This document shows positions 8,204-18,071 of a stretch of DNA of 59,775 nucleotides, piece by piece. Every line of letters begins with the position of its first letter. Within the stretch, counting starts at the first letter, position 1. The notes beneath the pieces are model-generated. The model was not told where the DNA came from. It worked only from the letters and a program-made list of their open reading frames with translations, and ran no database searches. A program made the position numbers and the translations under genes. This DNA comes from an uncultured Oligoflexia bacterium (GTDB taxonomy: Bacteria > Bdellovibrionota > Bacteriovoracia > Bacteriovoracales > Bacteriovoracaceae), in contig CATLVU010000003.1 of NCBI GenBank assembly GCA_950061135.1, forward strand, positions 1 to 59,775. The letters run 5' to 3'.

Positions 8204-8270
8204 ATCCTTATCCGAACTTTTTTTTCCTCCGCCACACGGTGGGGAAGCAAGTGGATAAGGATTTTTTTTT
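8204..8270 (+). terminator. Long hairpin with T-tract in a gene-free stretch (7971-8316)
   Basis: The 346-base gap between two minus-strand genes has no open frame of note. It holds a perfect 10-bp stem (ATCCTTATCC at 8204-8213, GGATAAGGAT at 8253-8262) enclosing a smaller GC-rich hairpin (CCAC/GTGG with flanking TTCC/GGAA), followed by nine T. This looks like an intrinsic terminator reading rightward, yet no + strand gene precedes it. It may end an unseen small RNA transcribed from about 8050 onward, or the integrase transcript's far downstream region. The rest of the gap is AT-rich with no other signal seen. Confidence 0.5.
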
Positions 8271-8316
8271 ACGAGACATAGCTTACACTTTAAAATGAAA
8301 TGAGCAGTTACACTCT

Positions 8317-9231
8317 TCATAAAAAATTAGATTTTTCACGCATTAACTCAAGTATCTTCAACCTATCAAGTTCTTTAAGGTCATTAATCAACTTGGTAAA
8401 TAACGTGCCATCATACTCCTGAAGAATACCTCCCATCTCAACTTGCTCTATGAATGACTTTTTTACAAATCTATCAGGATCAACTTCAAAGCCATCATAT
8501 TGCAAAGCTTTAAGTTGTCTAACTTGTAATGAGTTCAGCCAATCAACAGCTTGTGAGACACAATCAATTCCATGATTCATATTCGAACAAATTAAACTCG
8601 CAGAATTTCCATCTGGAGCAAAATAGATATACTTGTAAAATTGCTTAAGAATTGTTGCATAATAGTATGAGAGTGACTTCTCTTTTTCATTAAAGAAAAG
8701 ATCATGAACATTAAATGTTACTATAACATCTTCCTTTGCCTTATCCTGAATTCTTTTATGTATTTCTTTGCTCAAGCAAATATCAAGAATTCCTTTATCA
8801 TCATAAAGGTCAAAGAAGATACAATCAGCTTGCGAAAGATCATCATCTGAAACATTTATAGCATTATTATTGATGACTTCTACATTTGCATCTGAATAGT
8901 TCTTTTTAATAAGGGCTTGCGATAAAAAGAAAATTTCAGAATTTAGTTCAAAAGCTTTTACTTTATGCTCCTTAAAATAGTAAGTTAAACTTGGAACATA
9001 ACTTCCCAGACCACCTCCTAGCACTAAATGTTTCGCCCTATCTTTTCCAAGCCCCTCAACGATCCTGGCAAATAAAAGCATATTATCCCAATACCCTCCC
9101 GACAAACAATCTTCAGTTTGTGGCACAAGAGATGATATCTGCATATTAGCAATAATTGCAGCACAATCATCCCTCTCAACATATAGGTAATCTCTATTTC
9201 CTGTGAAAAACTTAACATATTTCAAGGCCAC
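8317..9231 (-). CDS. Spermidine-synthase-like SAM-binding protein
   Basis: 304 residues with a Rossmann methyltransferase core of the spermidine synthase type: LVLGGGLGSYVPSL near 85-98, VKAFELN, then ADCIFFDLYDD near 150. In true spermidine synthases the glycine loop is GGGDGG and an aspartate acts as base; here the loop Asp is Leu, so aminopropyl transfer is doubtful and a methyltransferase or other SAM-using role is possible. No membrane segment. It is divergent from the NRPS gene with 75 bases between, so it probably shares control with the biosynthetic cluster. Confidence 0.62.
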   Translation of the reverse strand: MALKYVKFFTGNRDYLYVERDDCAAIIANMQISSLVPQTEDCLSGGYWDNMLLFARIVEGLGKDRAKHLVLGGGLGSYVPSLTYYFKEHKVKAFELNSEIFFLSQALIKKNYSDANVEVINNNAINVSDDDLSQADCIFFDLYDDKGILDICLSKEIHKRIQDKAKEDVIVTFNVHDLFFNEKEKSLSYYYATILKQFYKYIYFAPDGNSASLICSNMNHGIDCVSQAVDWLNSLQVRQLKALQYDGFEVDPDRFVKKSFIEQVEMGGILQEYDGTLFTKLINDLKELDRLKILELMREKSNFL

Positions 9232-9306
9232 AACTCATCCTTTTTAACTCTTTTTAAGAAAAAAAATTCTATGATATTTACTTAGATATATAATATAATT
9301 TCTACT

Positions 9307-12273
9307 ATGAAATACAACCTTACAAATCAATTACAGAAGTGGGTTAAACAAAGCCCTAAGTCAAAAGCTGTTTATGCAAAAAGGTGGTACACATATGAAG
9401 AGTTCTACTCATTGGTTAATAAAACTGCACAGTTTTTAAAGGATCTTGGATATAAAAAAAACCAAGGTGTTTGTCTTTATTTAGATCAAAGCCTCGAGTC
9501 CATGCTACTTATCTGTGCATCTCACCAGATCGGTGGATTCTACATTCCATTCAACAAGAACATTCCTGTTCCATTAATTAAAGAGCTTAAAGAAAAAAAT
9601 AAACTCGAGAAAATTATTTGCCTATATCAAGATATGAAACATTTTGATGATTCTGTTGAATTTAGCCTAGATAAAATCCAAATATTAAATGAATACTCAG
9701 AATGCACTAAAGGCAACTACGCTTATCAAATTTTTACCTCTGGAACAACAGGACTTCCAAAAGGAGTACTTGTTTCAATTGATAACCTCGATTATATATA
9801 CAAGTTTATTGATCAAACTTTCCCTAGTAATCCAGAAGATACTCTTATTTGGAATACCCCATATACATTTGATGTATCAGCGGTAGAAATTTTTGGTTGG
9901 ACCTTAAGAGGATCTAAGTTAGCAATTCAAAACCCAGAAGATCTTAAAGCCTATAGTAACCTTGCTAAATTTATTTATGAACATAAAGTCACTCACCTTA
10001 ATCTTTCTCCAACAATTTTTTCAACTTTAATTGATTTTTGGAGTGATAATGAGCTTAAACAGCTAAATGAAACAGTTAAGTATTTTCTAATTGGTGGAGA
10101 AGCATTTCCATTAGATCTCGCTGTTGAATCAAAAAAGATTTTCCCGAAAACGACCATTCTTAATCTATATGGCCCAACAGAAGCTTCTGTTTACGCAACT
10201 GTTTATGAAGTCAAAGGTGATGAAAAAGAACTCCTTCCTATTGGAAAGGCACTACCAGGAGCCCAGATTAAAATAATTGATGAGAGTAACGAAGAATGTA
10301 TCCAAGGAGAAGTTGGTGAAATTTTTATTCAAGGTGAAGCTGTAGCTGTTGGATATAGTAATGATCTTGAAAAAACATCAGATAAGTTCCCTCATATAAA
10401 GAACATTAGGTCTTATGCGACTGGTGATTTTGGTAGAATCCTTAAAAATGGTGATATCGAGTTTCTAGGGAGAAAAGATAGACAAGTTCAAGTAAATGGA
10501 ATCAGGATAGATCTATCACAAATTGAATCAAGAATTGAAAAATCTTTAGGCCAGCGAGGAAAGCTTAAAGTTATTTATCATAACAAAATTCTTCATCTTT
10601 TCTATCTAGAATCAGGTGCAAGTGAAAAAGAAATAGAACAAGCATGCATTAATGTTTTAAGCCAGTTCGAACAACCTAAGCAATACTATTCAATTGCTGA
10701 ATTTCCAATGACTCCAAGTCGAAAACTTGATGAGAAAAAGCTTGGAATAATAATTGATGAAAATTTTGCTAAAAAGAAATCAAAAGAAAATTCTGTTGAA
10801 GCTGATAAAATCGTAAACATTGTAATCGATGCTTTTAAAATTGATGCAGATGACATAGCAAAAAAATTTGAGCAACTTGGAATCGATTCTTTAAGAGCCC
10901 TTGTTGGCTTAGCATCTATAGAAAAAGAATTTAATATCAGGCTCTCTGATGATGCCGTCATGAGAGGAAGCAGTCCTCTTGATATCATAAAAGATATTAA
11001 ATCCACGCTTGGAGTAAGAGATGAACAAAATATTATTACCGAATCAATTGATCTTTTAGAAAACCTTTCAGTACAAATCAAACACTGGAAAGAGATAGGT
11101 GTTTTTCTATTTAAGAATTCCAATACACAGAAGCATCAAACTTATGGTCTTCAAAAAATCTATTTTTTTGATAATTTTGAAAGTGCCATCAATATCAGGT
11201 TTAAGATTTCAAAAAAGTTTAAAAAGAACGATCTAAAGACATCAATCTTAAAACTTATAAAAAATATTCAATCCTTTAGATTAGGGCTTAGCGAAAAGAA
11301 TGAGAAGCTAGAATTTAAAGAACTTGAAAAATATAATTTTTCATTTATTCCACAAATTAGTATCCCTCATAATGCTAGTAATTATGAAGAGGGGTTAAAA
11401 GATATCGAAAAATATCTTATTGCTACTGATAAACGAATCAAACAAGATAGTTTTCTTCATACACCAGTTCTTGTAGAATTTGTAGATTGCTATTATGTTT
11501 TATGGTCTATATCCCATATGATTGCTGATGGCTCTACTGTGTTCCAGCTTAAAAAGATGATTTTAGACAATATAGAAAATGAAATTGATTACAGAGACTA
11601 TACTGAGTTTATTAATTTTATCGATCAAAATACAGATGAAAAAAGAATTTTATCATTGAATCACACTAAAGAGCTTGTGAAAGTTGGCAAAGCCGAAGGT
11701 CTACTGTTCAAGCCAAATAAATTCATTGAAAAAGATAGTGTGGACATAGAAAATAGCGGGGATATTATAAATAAGATTTCACAACTGTGTTTTGAAATAT
11801 CTAAAAAGTATTCTCGAAAGCTTTCCCTAGAAAGCTTCAGTCTATCTTTAATTTTAAATCTTAGAGAATTTGTTGGTTTTGACGCAAATCTTGTTTTAGG
11901 TGATGTCCACAGCACTGTTGTCACTCATTATAATAAAAATGATAATTATCAATCATTTGAAAGAAAACTTAAAACTATAATAGAAGAACATAAGAACGGT
12001 AACAATCCATATCAAGCTGCTTTTAGAGACTTTCCTAATATGACCGAGGAACAAAAACTTCTTGAGAAAATTTATGATACAAACCCTGTCGTTAGTCTTA
12101 ATTATCTAGGTTTTATTGATGATGATAATATGGAAGAAGAACTAAAAAATCTTGAATATACAAGAGAAGTTCTAAGTGCATTCCCTGCGACGAGAATCTA
12201 TCTATCTGCATTTGAGACATCTCGTGGAGAAATGTTTGTATTCTCTTTAAATGATGCTCATAGGGACTCATGA
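9307..12273 (+). CDS. Non-ribosomal peptide synthetase, A-T-C order
   Basis: 988 residues. Adenylation domain about 10-480: YQIFTSGTTGLPKGV (A3), FDVSAVEIF with the Asp that binds the amino group, NLYGPTEASVYAT (A5), YATGDFGRI and FLGRKDRQVQVNGIRIDL (A7-A8), SRKLDEKKL (A10 Lys). Carrier domain about 495-575 with LGIDSLRAL (Ser for phosphopantetheine). Condensation-type domain about 600-985 with SHMIADG in place of HHxxxDG, keeping the catalytic His. It activates an amino acid, holds it on the carrier and could pass it to a free amine or a second carrier. No ribosome binding site is seen; two TATAAT boxes lie at 9289 and 9294. The gene overlaps the MFS gene by 4 bases. Confidence 0.9.
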   Translation: MKYNLTNQLQKWVKQSPKSKAVYAKRWYTYEEFYSLVNKTAQFLKDLGYKKNQGVCLYLDQSLESMLLICASHQIGGFYIPFNKNIPVPLIKELKEKNKLEKIICLYQDMKHFDDSVEFSLDKIQILNEYSECTKGNYAYQIFTSGTTGLPKGVLVSIDNLDYIYKFIDQTFPSNPEDTLIWNTPYTFDVSAVEIFGWTLRGSKLAIQNPEDLKAYSNLAKFIYEHKVTHLNLSPTIFSTLIDFWSDNELKQLNETVKYFLIGGEAFPLDLAVESKKIFPKTTILNLYGPTEASVYATVYEVKGDEKELLPIGKALPGAQIKIIDESNEECIQGEVGEIFIQGEAVAVGYSNDLEKTSDKFPHIKNIRSYATGDFGRILKNGDIEFLGRKDRQVQVNGIRIDLSQIESRIEKSLGQRGKLKVIYHNKILHLFYLESGASEKEIEQACINVLSQFEQPKQYYSIAEFPMTPSRKLDEKKLGIIIDENFAKKKSKENSVEADKIVNIVIDAFKIDADDIAKKFEQLGIDSLRALVGLASIEKEFNIRLSDDAVMRGSSPLDIIKDIKSTLGVRDEQNIITESIDLLENLSVQIKHWKEIGVFLFKNSNTQKHQTYGLQKIYFFDNFESAINIRFKISKKFKKNDLKTSILKLIKNIQSFRLGLSEKNEKLEFKELEKYNFSFIPQISIPHNASNYEEGLKDIEKYLIATDKRIKQDSFLHTPVLVEFVDCYYVLWSISHMIADGSTVFQLKKMILDNIENEIDYRDYTEFINFIDQNTDEKRILSLNHTKELVKVGKAEGLLFKPNKFIEKDSVDIENSGDIINKISQLCFEISKKYSRKLSLESFSLSLILNLREFVGFDANLVLGDVHSTVVTHYNKNDNYQSFERKLKTIIEEHKNGNNPYQAAFRDFPNMTEEQKLLEKIYDTNPVVSLNYLGFIDDDNMEEELKNLEYTREVLSAFPATRIYLSAFETSRGEMFVFSLNDAHRDS

Positions 12274-13469
12274 ACAAAGTAAACAAGCACTCTAACAAAA
12301 ATATATTCTTGCTAGTTTCAAGTGGAACCTTATCATATTTAGGGGATCTCCTATATATCATGGCCCTAAATATTTGGGTCGCACGAGTAACGAATAGCCC
12401 TGAGGCCCTTGGACTCTTGATGTCCGTTGGTTCGTTTGCATTATTTGCAGGAAATCCAATTGGGGGTATTTTAGCTGATAAATATAATAAAAAAGCTCTG
12501 CTTGTAATTACTGATATCATAAGTGCCCTTTCAGTGCTCATTACCTACTTCGTTTATACTGAGAACTCAGTTAATCTTCTACCAATACTTATTTGTAATG
12601 TTATTCTTTCTTTTTGTTTTTCAATTTACTCTCCTACGGCAAGAGCAATAGCACCATTTGTAGCGAAGGGAAATGGACTTAGAAAACTAAACTCTTTACT
12701 AACAATTACAGGAGAGGTTATTAAACTCCTATCACCTGCAATTGGTGGCTTTTTATTAGCTTTTAATTTTCTAAATGAAAGATCATTAATTTTGATTAAC
12801 TCTTTCAGTTTCGTAATATCAGGAGTATTGAACTACTACCTCATAATTCACTCACCAGATCATGTTGAAAGGAAAACTACTTTACTTGATGACTTGAAAA
12901 GCCTTTTCTCTGGATATAAAGAAATATGGTTCAAAATGGATGAAATCAGGACCATCCTCATTCCAATTAGTCTTCTGAACTTCTTTGCCGGTGGACTTCA
13001 CGTTCTTTTGCCTTTTTTAGATTTAAGTAAGGATAAAACTGATTACCCAAATTTTCTACTTGCCGAAGCCGCTGGCGCGGTATTTGGAGGACTAATATCA
13101 GGGAAACTAAAGAGTGATTTTAACTGGAAACAATCTCAAATTATCCTAATAGGATCAGGCTTATCTATTATTGGTCTTAATAACTATTTACCACAAGTAA
13201 CATTTTATCCGATGTTATTTGTGTTCGGTTTTAGCATTGCTCTGTTCAATATAAACTTTTTCACTGTTGTACAAAAGCACACTGATGAAAAGTATATTGG
13301 ACGGACGTTTGGATTAATATTCACTGTTATATCCGCTTTAACACCTGTTGGGAATCTAGTGTTCTCAAAACTTGAATCATCGATCCCTGGAAACGGTATT
13401 ACTATAACTGGAATTGGAATGATCTGCTCAATCGCGCTAGCTATGATGCTAACAAACCTTAAAGATTAG
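12270..13469 (+). CDS. MFS transporter, probable exporter of the cluster product
   Basis: 399 residues with about 10-12 hydrophobic segments. The loop GGILADKYNKKALLVITD after the second helix is the MFS motif A type (GxxxDRxxRR). The start overlaps the NRPS stop (ATGA), so it is translationally coupled to the synthetase. MFS_3/EntS-like members next to NRPS genes usually export the peptide or siderophore. It ends 4 bases inside the convergent adenylation gene, closing the left operon of the cluster. Confidence 0.85.
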   Translation: MNKVNKHSNKNIFLLVSSGTLSYLGDLLYIMALNIWVARVTNSPEALGLLMSVGSFALFAGNPIGGILADKYNKKALLVITDIISALSVLITYFVYTENSVNLLPILICNVILSFCFSIYSPTARAIAPFVAKGNGLRKLNSLLTITGEVIKLLSPAIGGFLLAFNFLNERSLILINSFSFVISGVLNYYLIIHSPDHVERKTTLLDDLKSLFSGYKEIWFKMDEIRTILIPISLLNFFAGGLHVLLPFLDLSKDKTDYPNFLLAEAAGAVFGGLISGKLKSDFNWKQSQIILIGSGLSIIGLNNYLPQVTFYPMLFVFGFSIALFNINFFTVVQKHTDEKYIGRTFGLIFTVISALTPVGNLVFSKLESSIPGNGITITGIGMICSIALAMMLTNLKD

Positions 13470-14947
13470 CTATACTGCTCTAATAAAAGTGAATAGTTAA
13501 TTTTTTGACTACTTGCTTTCAAAGGCGTCTCGTCAATAAAAATCACTTTAAAATCTGGAGTATAAACTTTAAGAACATCCTCAATATCTTCTTCCCGTGT
13601 TCTTTCATTAACAATACAAAAAATCATCAGCTCTTTCTTCGTATTAATAATAATACATTCATTAACAAGTTTCTGCTCTAAGATTTTTTGTTCAATAAAG
13701 CTTACTGGAAGGTTTTCTGTCTCCGTTTCGAGAATGAAACTATTTCTTGCTAAGATAGAAATCGTCCTACCTTCAGAAACTTGGCAATAATCACCTGTTT
13801 CGTAATATGTTTTATCTTTAATTGCAACAAAGTGCTTTTTATTTAAATCTGGTCTTTTATGATACCCATTGGCTAATGCGGCTCCCTTAATATAAAGATA
13901 TCCAAGCCCTGATTCTGTAACATCATTATTATTTTCATCTAAAAGAATATACTCTAATTCAGGAAGAATCTTCCCTGCAGGGATTTCTTTTGTTCTTTCA
14001 GAGTCGCTTTCTACTAATGCCCCTTGTGAAACGACGAAGCACTCTGTTGGGCCATAGTTATTAAATAGGTTTACATGAGGGTGAGCATCAAATAACATTT
14101 CAATCGTTTGAGGCTTAATAATTTCACCACCAACCCAAATTATATTAACATTTTTTAACGCTTCTCTTGCAGTTAGAAGATCAAAGCTGTTTAAAAATTT
14201 TTCTAATAATGATGGTGTAAAGAAAGCGTGATTAACTTTATATTTCACTAATGATCTTTTTAGCAATTCCATATCACTATTAGCAGCAGTAGGAATAATA
14301 ATCCCAGTCGCTCCATGGATAAGGGGACTAAATGCATCCCAAGCTAGATAAGTGATATATCCAAAGTTTTGACGTGGCTGAATATTATCAACTTCTTCCC
14401 AAAACTTATTAAATGAATATATACAAGCTCTATGAGAAACCTCAACTCCTTTCGGAAGTCCAGTTGTCCCAGACGTATAACCAATAATTGCCGTCTTCTC
14501 ATTATGCGTATTAATACATATTCCTAAATTGTTAGTACTGTCTAAATCTGTGATCAAAGCTTTTTCTTGAATTTTAAGGTTAGAGATCAATTCTTTCGAA
14601 CTTAGGACAAGAGCAGTTTTACACTCCCCTAGTACATGAGCTAAAGTCTCCTGACTATAGTCTTCATCAAGATGTAGGTATTCTGCGCCCGTTTTTAAAA
14701 TACTTAAACAGGCCAAGATATAATTGATGCTTTTTTCAATATAAACACCAACAATTGAATTTTCATGAACTCCATAACTATAAACTAGATCATAGGCCAT
14801 AGAATCTGTTATATAATCAAGCTCCCCATAAGTAAGTTTATTTTCTCCTTCGATTAATGCAATTGAATTCGGATTTCTTAAAGCGTTCTCTTTAATAACA
14901 GAGTGAATACTTTTTGAATTATCTAGCCATGATCGATATTGATTCAT
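13466..14947 (-). CDS. Stand-alone adenylation enzyme (NRPS A-domain)
   Basis: 493 residues, just one adenylation domain. Motifs: IGYTSGTTGLPKGVEVSH (A3), LAWDAFSPL with the amino-group Asp, NNYGPTECFVVSQ (A5), YYETGDY (A7), SSQKINYSLL (A10 Lys). No carrier domain follows, so it must load a carrier in trans, most simply the one in the NRPS at 9307 or an unseen one. The A8 hinge (ARNSFIL) is divergent from the usual GRxDxQVK. Its start codon shares a base with the stop of the amidinotransferase gene (TAATG), arguing for one pathway. Confidence 0.88.
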   Translation of the reverse strand: MNQYRSWLDNSKSIHSVIKENALRNPNSIALIEGENKLTYGELDYITDSMAYDLVYSYGVHENSIVGVYIEKSINYILACLSILKTGAEYLHLDEDYSQETLAHVLGECKTALVLSSKELISNLKIQEKALITDLDSTNNLGICINTHNEKTAIIGYTSGTTGLPKGVEVSHRACIYSFNKFWEEVDNIQPRQNFGYITYLAWDAFSPLIHGATGIIIPTAANSDMELLKRSLVKYKVNHAFFTPSLLEKFLNSFDLLTAREALKNVNIIWVGGEIIKPQTIEMLFDAHPHVNLFNNYGPTECFVVSQGALVESDSERTKEIPAGKILPELEYILLDENNNDVTESGLGYLYIKGAALANGYHKRPDLNKKHFVAIKDKTYYETGDYCQVSEGRTISILARNSFILETETENLPVSFIEQKILEQKLVNECIIINTKKELMIFCIVNERTREEDIEDVLKVYTPDFKVIFIDETPLKASSQKINYSLLLEQYS

Positions 14948-15987
14948 TAGAAATACTTCTCCATTTTACTTTTTCTTTTCGTGTCTAAAATTGAACAATG
15001 AAATCCGCCGCCTAATGTTCTAGAGTGTCTTAAATCAAAGCCCATCACTTCAATTCCATGCTTATTTAACGCTCTAATTAAATGCTCTTGCTTACTATCA
15101 ACAAGTGCGAGATCTGGAGCAAGCATAATTAAATTCATTCCAATCCAAATTGAAGATAGAGGATTTTCTTCCGTTAACGGTGAGTCAACCATTTCTGGGC
15201 ACCAAATTTTATCCCACTTTTTTAAAGGCTCTGGAATATTGTCTTCAGTAACTCTTTCTGGATTTAGCAAAACTAAGCCTGGTCTCAATAGAGAAATTGT
15301 TGAATCAATATGAATTCCACCATATATATCTCTACAGAGATGAATATTATATTTATCACCAACTGCTCTCTCTAACCACTTAGCTCCAAGTTCATTACCT
15401 GTATTTGAAATAAGATAAAATAAATCTTCTCCTGCCCTTAAAACATTTGCTGCATCAAAGATTGGCTCATAGTTTGCCAAAGCAAGTCTATTTTTATCAA
15501 ACGAATATGTGCGATCAAGTAGTTCTGGCTTTGGTGCAGAAATCCAATGAGCTCCTTCAGTGAAATAGTCCATCATAATATCTTTAAAAGCATATTGCTC
15601 TAATAGCCTTGACCTCATCGTCATTGGTGCTTCTATTAGCTTATCCCCTACAACTAATACTGAATCTCTTGGGCAATATCCATAGAATCCATCAGTCTCC
15701 CAGTCAGGTGTTTTTATAGTCTTCGAATAATCTACTTCTTTCGGCCTTCTAACCTTTATCCCGAGCTGCTCAAGCTGAGATTGCAGATTTTCAAGGTCTT
15801 CCTTTGTCTCCTCAATTACCCTGTCTTCAAAGGGCTTTACTGAAGGATTCTCTTTATTAATAAATTGAGGATACTCAATTGCAAGCTGATCTCTTGTTAG
15901 AATTGGCTTTTGTGCATTTGATACATTCCCTAAAATAACTTCTTCTAATTTGTCCCATTCATTGTGGGATCCAATAAACTTTTTCAT
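14947..15987 (-). CDS. Amidinotransferase (glycine/arginine amidinotransferase-like)
   Basis: 346 residues. The AGAT family residues are visible: EPIFDAANVLRAG (Asp/Asn pair), GGIHIDSTISLLRPG (catalytic His) and GGGFHCSILD (catalytic Cys near 330). The family moves the amidino group of arginine to an amine, giving guanidino compounds plus ornithine; relatives act in creatine, saxitoxin and cylindrospermopsin pathways. It heads a two-gene operon with the stand-alone adenylation enzyme, which suggests that a guanidino amino acid is the substrate of that enzyme. Inosamine-phosphate amidinotransferase is an alternative. Confidence 0.85.
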   Translation of the reverse strand: MKKFIGSHNEWDKLEEVILGNVSNAQKPILTRDQLAIEYPQFINKENPSVKPFEDRVIEETKEDLENLQSQLEQLGIKVRRPKEVDYSKTIKTPDWETDGFYGYCPRDSVLVVGDKLIEAPMTMRSRLLEQYAFKDIMMDYFTEGAHWISAPKPELLDRTYSFDKNRLALANYEPIFDAANVLRAGEDLFYLISNTGNELGAKWLERAVGDKYNIHLCRDIYGGIHIDSTISLLRPGLVLLNPERVTEDNIPEPLKKWDKIWCPEMVDSPLTEENPLSSIWIGMNLIMLAPDLALVDSKQEHLIRALNKHGIEVMGFDLRHSRTLGGGFHCSILDTKRKSKMEKYF

Positions 15988-16112
15988 AGTCTTTAGAAAT
16001 GCAAAATGGGTACCATTATTGACCTAATAGCTTAAATTTTTGATGGTGTTCAAAATTAAGAAAAAGGCTATAATTATAAAAGCTTAGAAGTATTTTAAAC
16101 AGATGGATAGCT

Positions 16113-17921
16113 ATGTGTTCAATTCTTACTGTATTTTCAAATTCGACACTGTCTAAATCATTTACAGAGTCCTTCCCAGACCTTCTGGCGATGTCACTCC
16201 CTAGAGGTCCGGATGAATCGGATATAAAAATATTTGATAAAAAGATTATTCTAGGCTCAAATCGTTTAAGAATCATTGGCGAAGCAGTAATTGGCAGAAT
16301 GCCACTAAAAAGTAGTAATGGAGACTACTGGATTTGTTTTAATGGTGAAATCTATAATTATATAGAACTCAGAGAAGAGCTTTTTCAGGCTGGTTTTGAA
16401 TTTAATACCAAAACAGATACAGAAGTCTTACTCAATTCTTATATTCACTTTGGAGATAAATTTATTAAGAAGCTCAATGGTATCTTTGCTTTCACGATTT
16501 GGGATAAAGAAAAAAATAAGATCATCGCAGGAAGAGATCGCTTCGGGTGTAAACCTCTGTACTATATTGATAATGGTAATTTTATCGCACTTAGCTCAGA
16601 CTTTAATGTTCTATTACAACTTGATTCAAAAGAAAAAGACGAAATTGATCATCAGGCTTTAACATCATTATTAAAATGCCGCTTTGTCCCGGGAGAGAGA
16701 ACCATTTTTAAGAATATTAAAAAACTACTTCCAGGGCAAACGATTTATTGGGATTTAGAAACTTTAAATTCCAAAAAGAGAGTTTTTTGGCGACCAAACG
16801 TAAAAACAAAAGATTTCAATCAAGATGAGTTCAATCAAAAGCTTTCTAAGGCAATCTCGCTTACAGCAAGGGCTGATACAAAAGCAAGTATCCTCCTAAG
16901 TGGAGGGCTTGACTCCTCAGCAATTGCTTCCCACCTTGGTCGAAAAAAAACAAATCAGTTCCGAACATTTTCTTGCTATTTTAAAGGAGCAACAAAAGAG
17001 TTACCTGAAAATAAACAGAGTATTTTAAGTACAGGTAATTTAGATGAATCCCATCTAGCCTTAGAAGTCGCTGAAAGATATAACTATGAACACGAAGTCT
17101 TCGAGATAGATCATCACATTGATGAAGATAAGTTTAATAAAATTCAAAATGCTTTAGGTGAGCCGATTGCAGTCACGAATGCCTTAGGCCTATACCTATT
17201 GGGTGAGAAACTTAAAGGTAAAACGAAACTATCTCTTTCAGGAAGTGGAGCTGATGAACTTCTGGGGGGGTACCAAGATCTTTACTTTAAAGCAGGTTAT
17301 GATGACTTCGTACTAAGAACACCACAAGATTACCTTGATGGTCTAAGTGACTTTGATGGTGGAAGTGTTGATCCATTACAATTTTTAAAAAGTGAATATA
17401 TCAACGAAGACTATCTTCAAGAATATACCAAAGAGGTTTTTTCAAATTTTAAAGATAGCCAAAATCAAGATGATCTATTAAACCAACTATCAGTTTTTGA
17501 ATTAGGCTTTGCCCTTGTTTATTGGGAAATGGATATGGCCGATAAGCTTTTTATGGATCATAGCATCGAGTTACGACCTTCATTTTTGGAAAATGAGTTT
17601 GTTGATTACTGTTTAAGTATAAAGTCGAAGGATAAAGTTAATAAAAACCCTCTAAGAAAAATGTATAAAAAGCTTCTTCCTGAAACGATTATCAAAGGAA
17701 GAAAGATTCCTAGTCTTAGTACTCCACTAAGTATTACTGATGCTGAATGGTTTATTAAAATTGAAGAAGATCTAATGAATAATCCTTTACCATTTTGGGA
17801 CGAGGAGACTTTGGCTTCAGAGGAGATTAAATCTAAAGTCAGTTTTGATGTTTATTACAGGATTATTTATTTACAAAAATGGTTTAAGAATCTCAAGACG
17901 AACAAGATTAAAGTTATCTAA
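16113..17921 (+). CDS. Asparagine-synthetase-type amidotransferase (AsnB-like)
   Basis: 602 residues. The start MCSILTVF puts Cys2 as the N-terminal nucleophile of a class II glutaminase after Met removal; RGPDE and FNGEIYNYIELREEL follow. The synthetase domain has the PP-loop ILLSGGLDSSAIASHL near 265 and LSGSGADELLGGY near 385. It makes an amide from a carboxylate with ATP and glutamine. Divergent from the amidinotransferase gene with a 125-base gap containing TATAAT at 16069. Within this cluster it may amidate a product or build a ring as in beta-lactam synthetases; housekeeping asparagine synthesis is equally possible. Confidence 0.87.
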   Translation: MCSILTVFSNSTLSKSFTESFPDLLAMSLPRGPDESDIKIFDKKIILGSNRLRIIGEAVIGRMPLKSSNGDYWICFNGEIYNYIELREELFQAGFEFNTKTDTEVLLNSYIHFGDKFIKKLNGIFAFTIWDKEKNKIIAGRDRFGCKPLYYIDNGNFIALSSDFNVLLQLDSKEKDEIDHQALTSLLKCRFVPGERTIFKNIKKLLPGQTIYWDLETLNSKKRVFWRPNVKTKDFNQDEFNQKLSKAISLTARADTKASILLSGGLDSSAIASHLGRKKTNQFRTFSCYFKGATKELPENKQSILSTGNLDESHLALEVAERYNYEHEVFEIDHHIDEDKFNKIQNALGEPIAVTNALGLYLLGEKLKGKTKLSLSGSGADELLGGYQDLYFKAGYDDFVLRTPQDYLDGLSDFDGGSVDPLQFLKSEYINEDYLQEYTKEVFSNFKDSQNQDDLLNQLSVFELGFALVYWEMDMADKLFMDHSIELRPSFLENEFVDYCLSIKSKDKVNKNPLRKMYKKLLPETIIKGRKIPSLSTPLSITDAEWFIKIEEDLMNNPLPFWDEETLASEEIKSKVSFDVYYRIIYLQKWFKNLKTNKIKVI

Positions 17922-18071
17922 ACACTATGACGTTTTATCACTAAAAATTCATAGGTTTCTCAGCGGCGTATCATCCTTATTCATTGGAGATTTTTAGCTT
18001 AACATCCCATTTAATATTCATTTTTCCTTTATGTTTAAGGGATTTACTTATCATTATCAAACCACTGATTT

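Noticed and set aside
8204-8270. A structured RNA such as 4.5S/SRP RNA or tmRNA at the hairpin
   Set aside because: No conserved SRP or tmRNA sequence is present; only a long hairpin plus T-tract was kept as a terminator.
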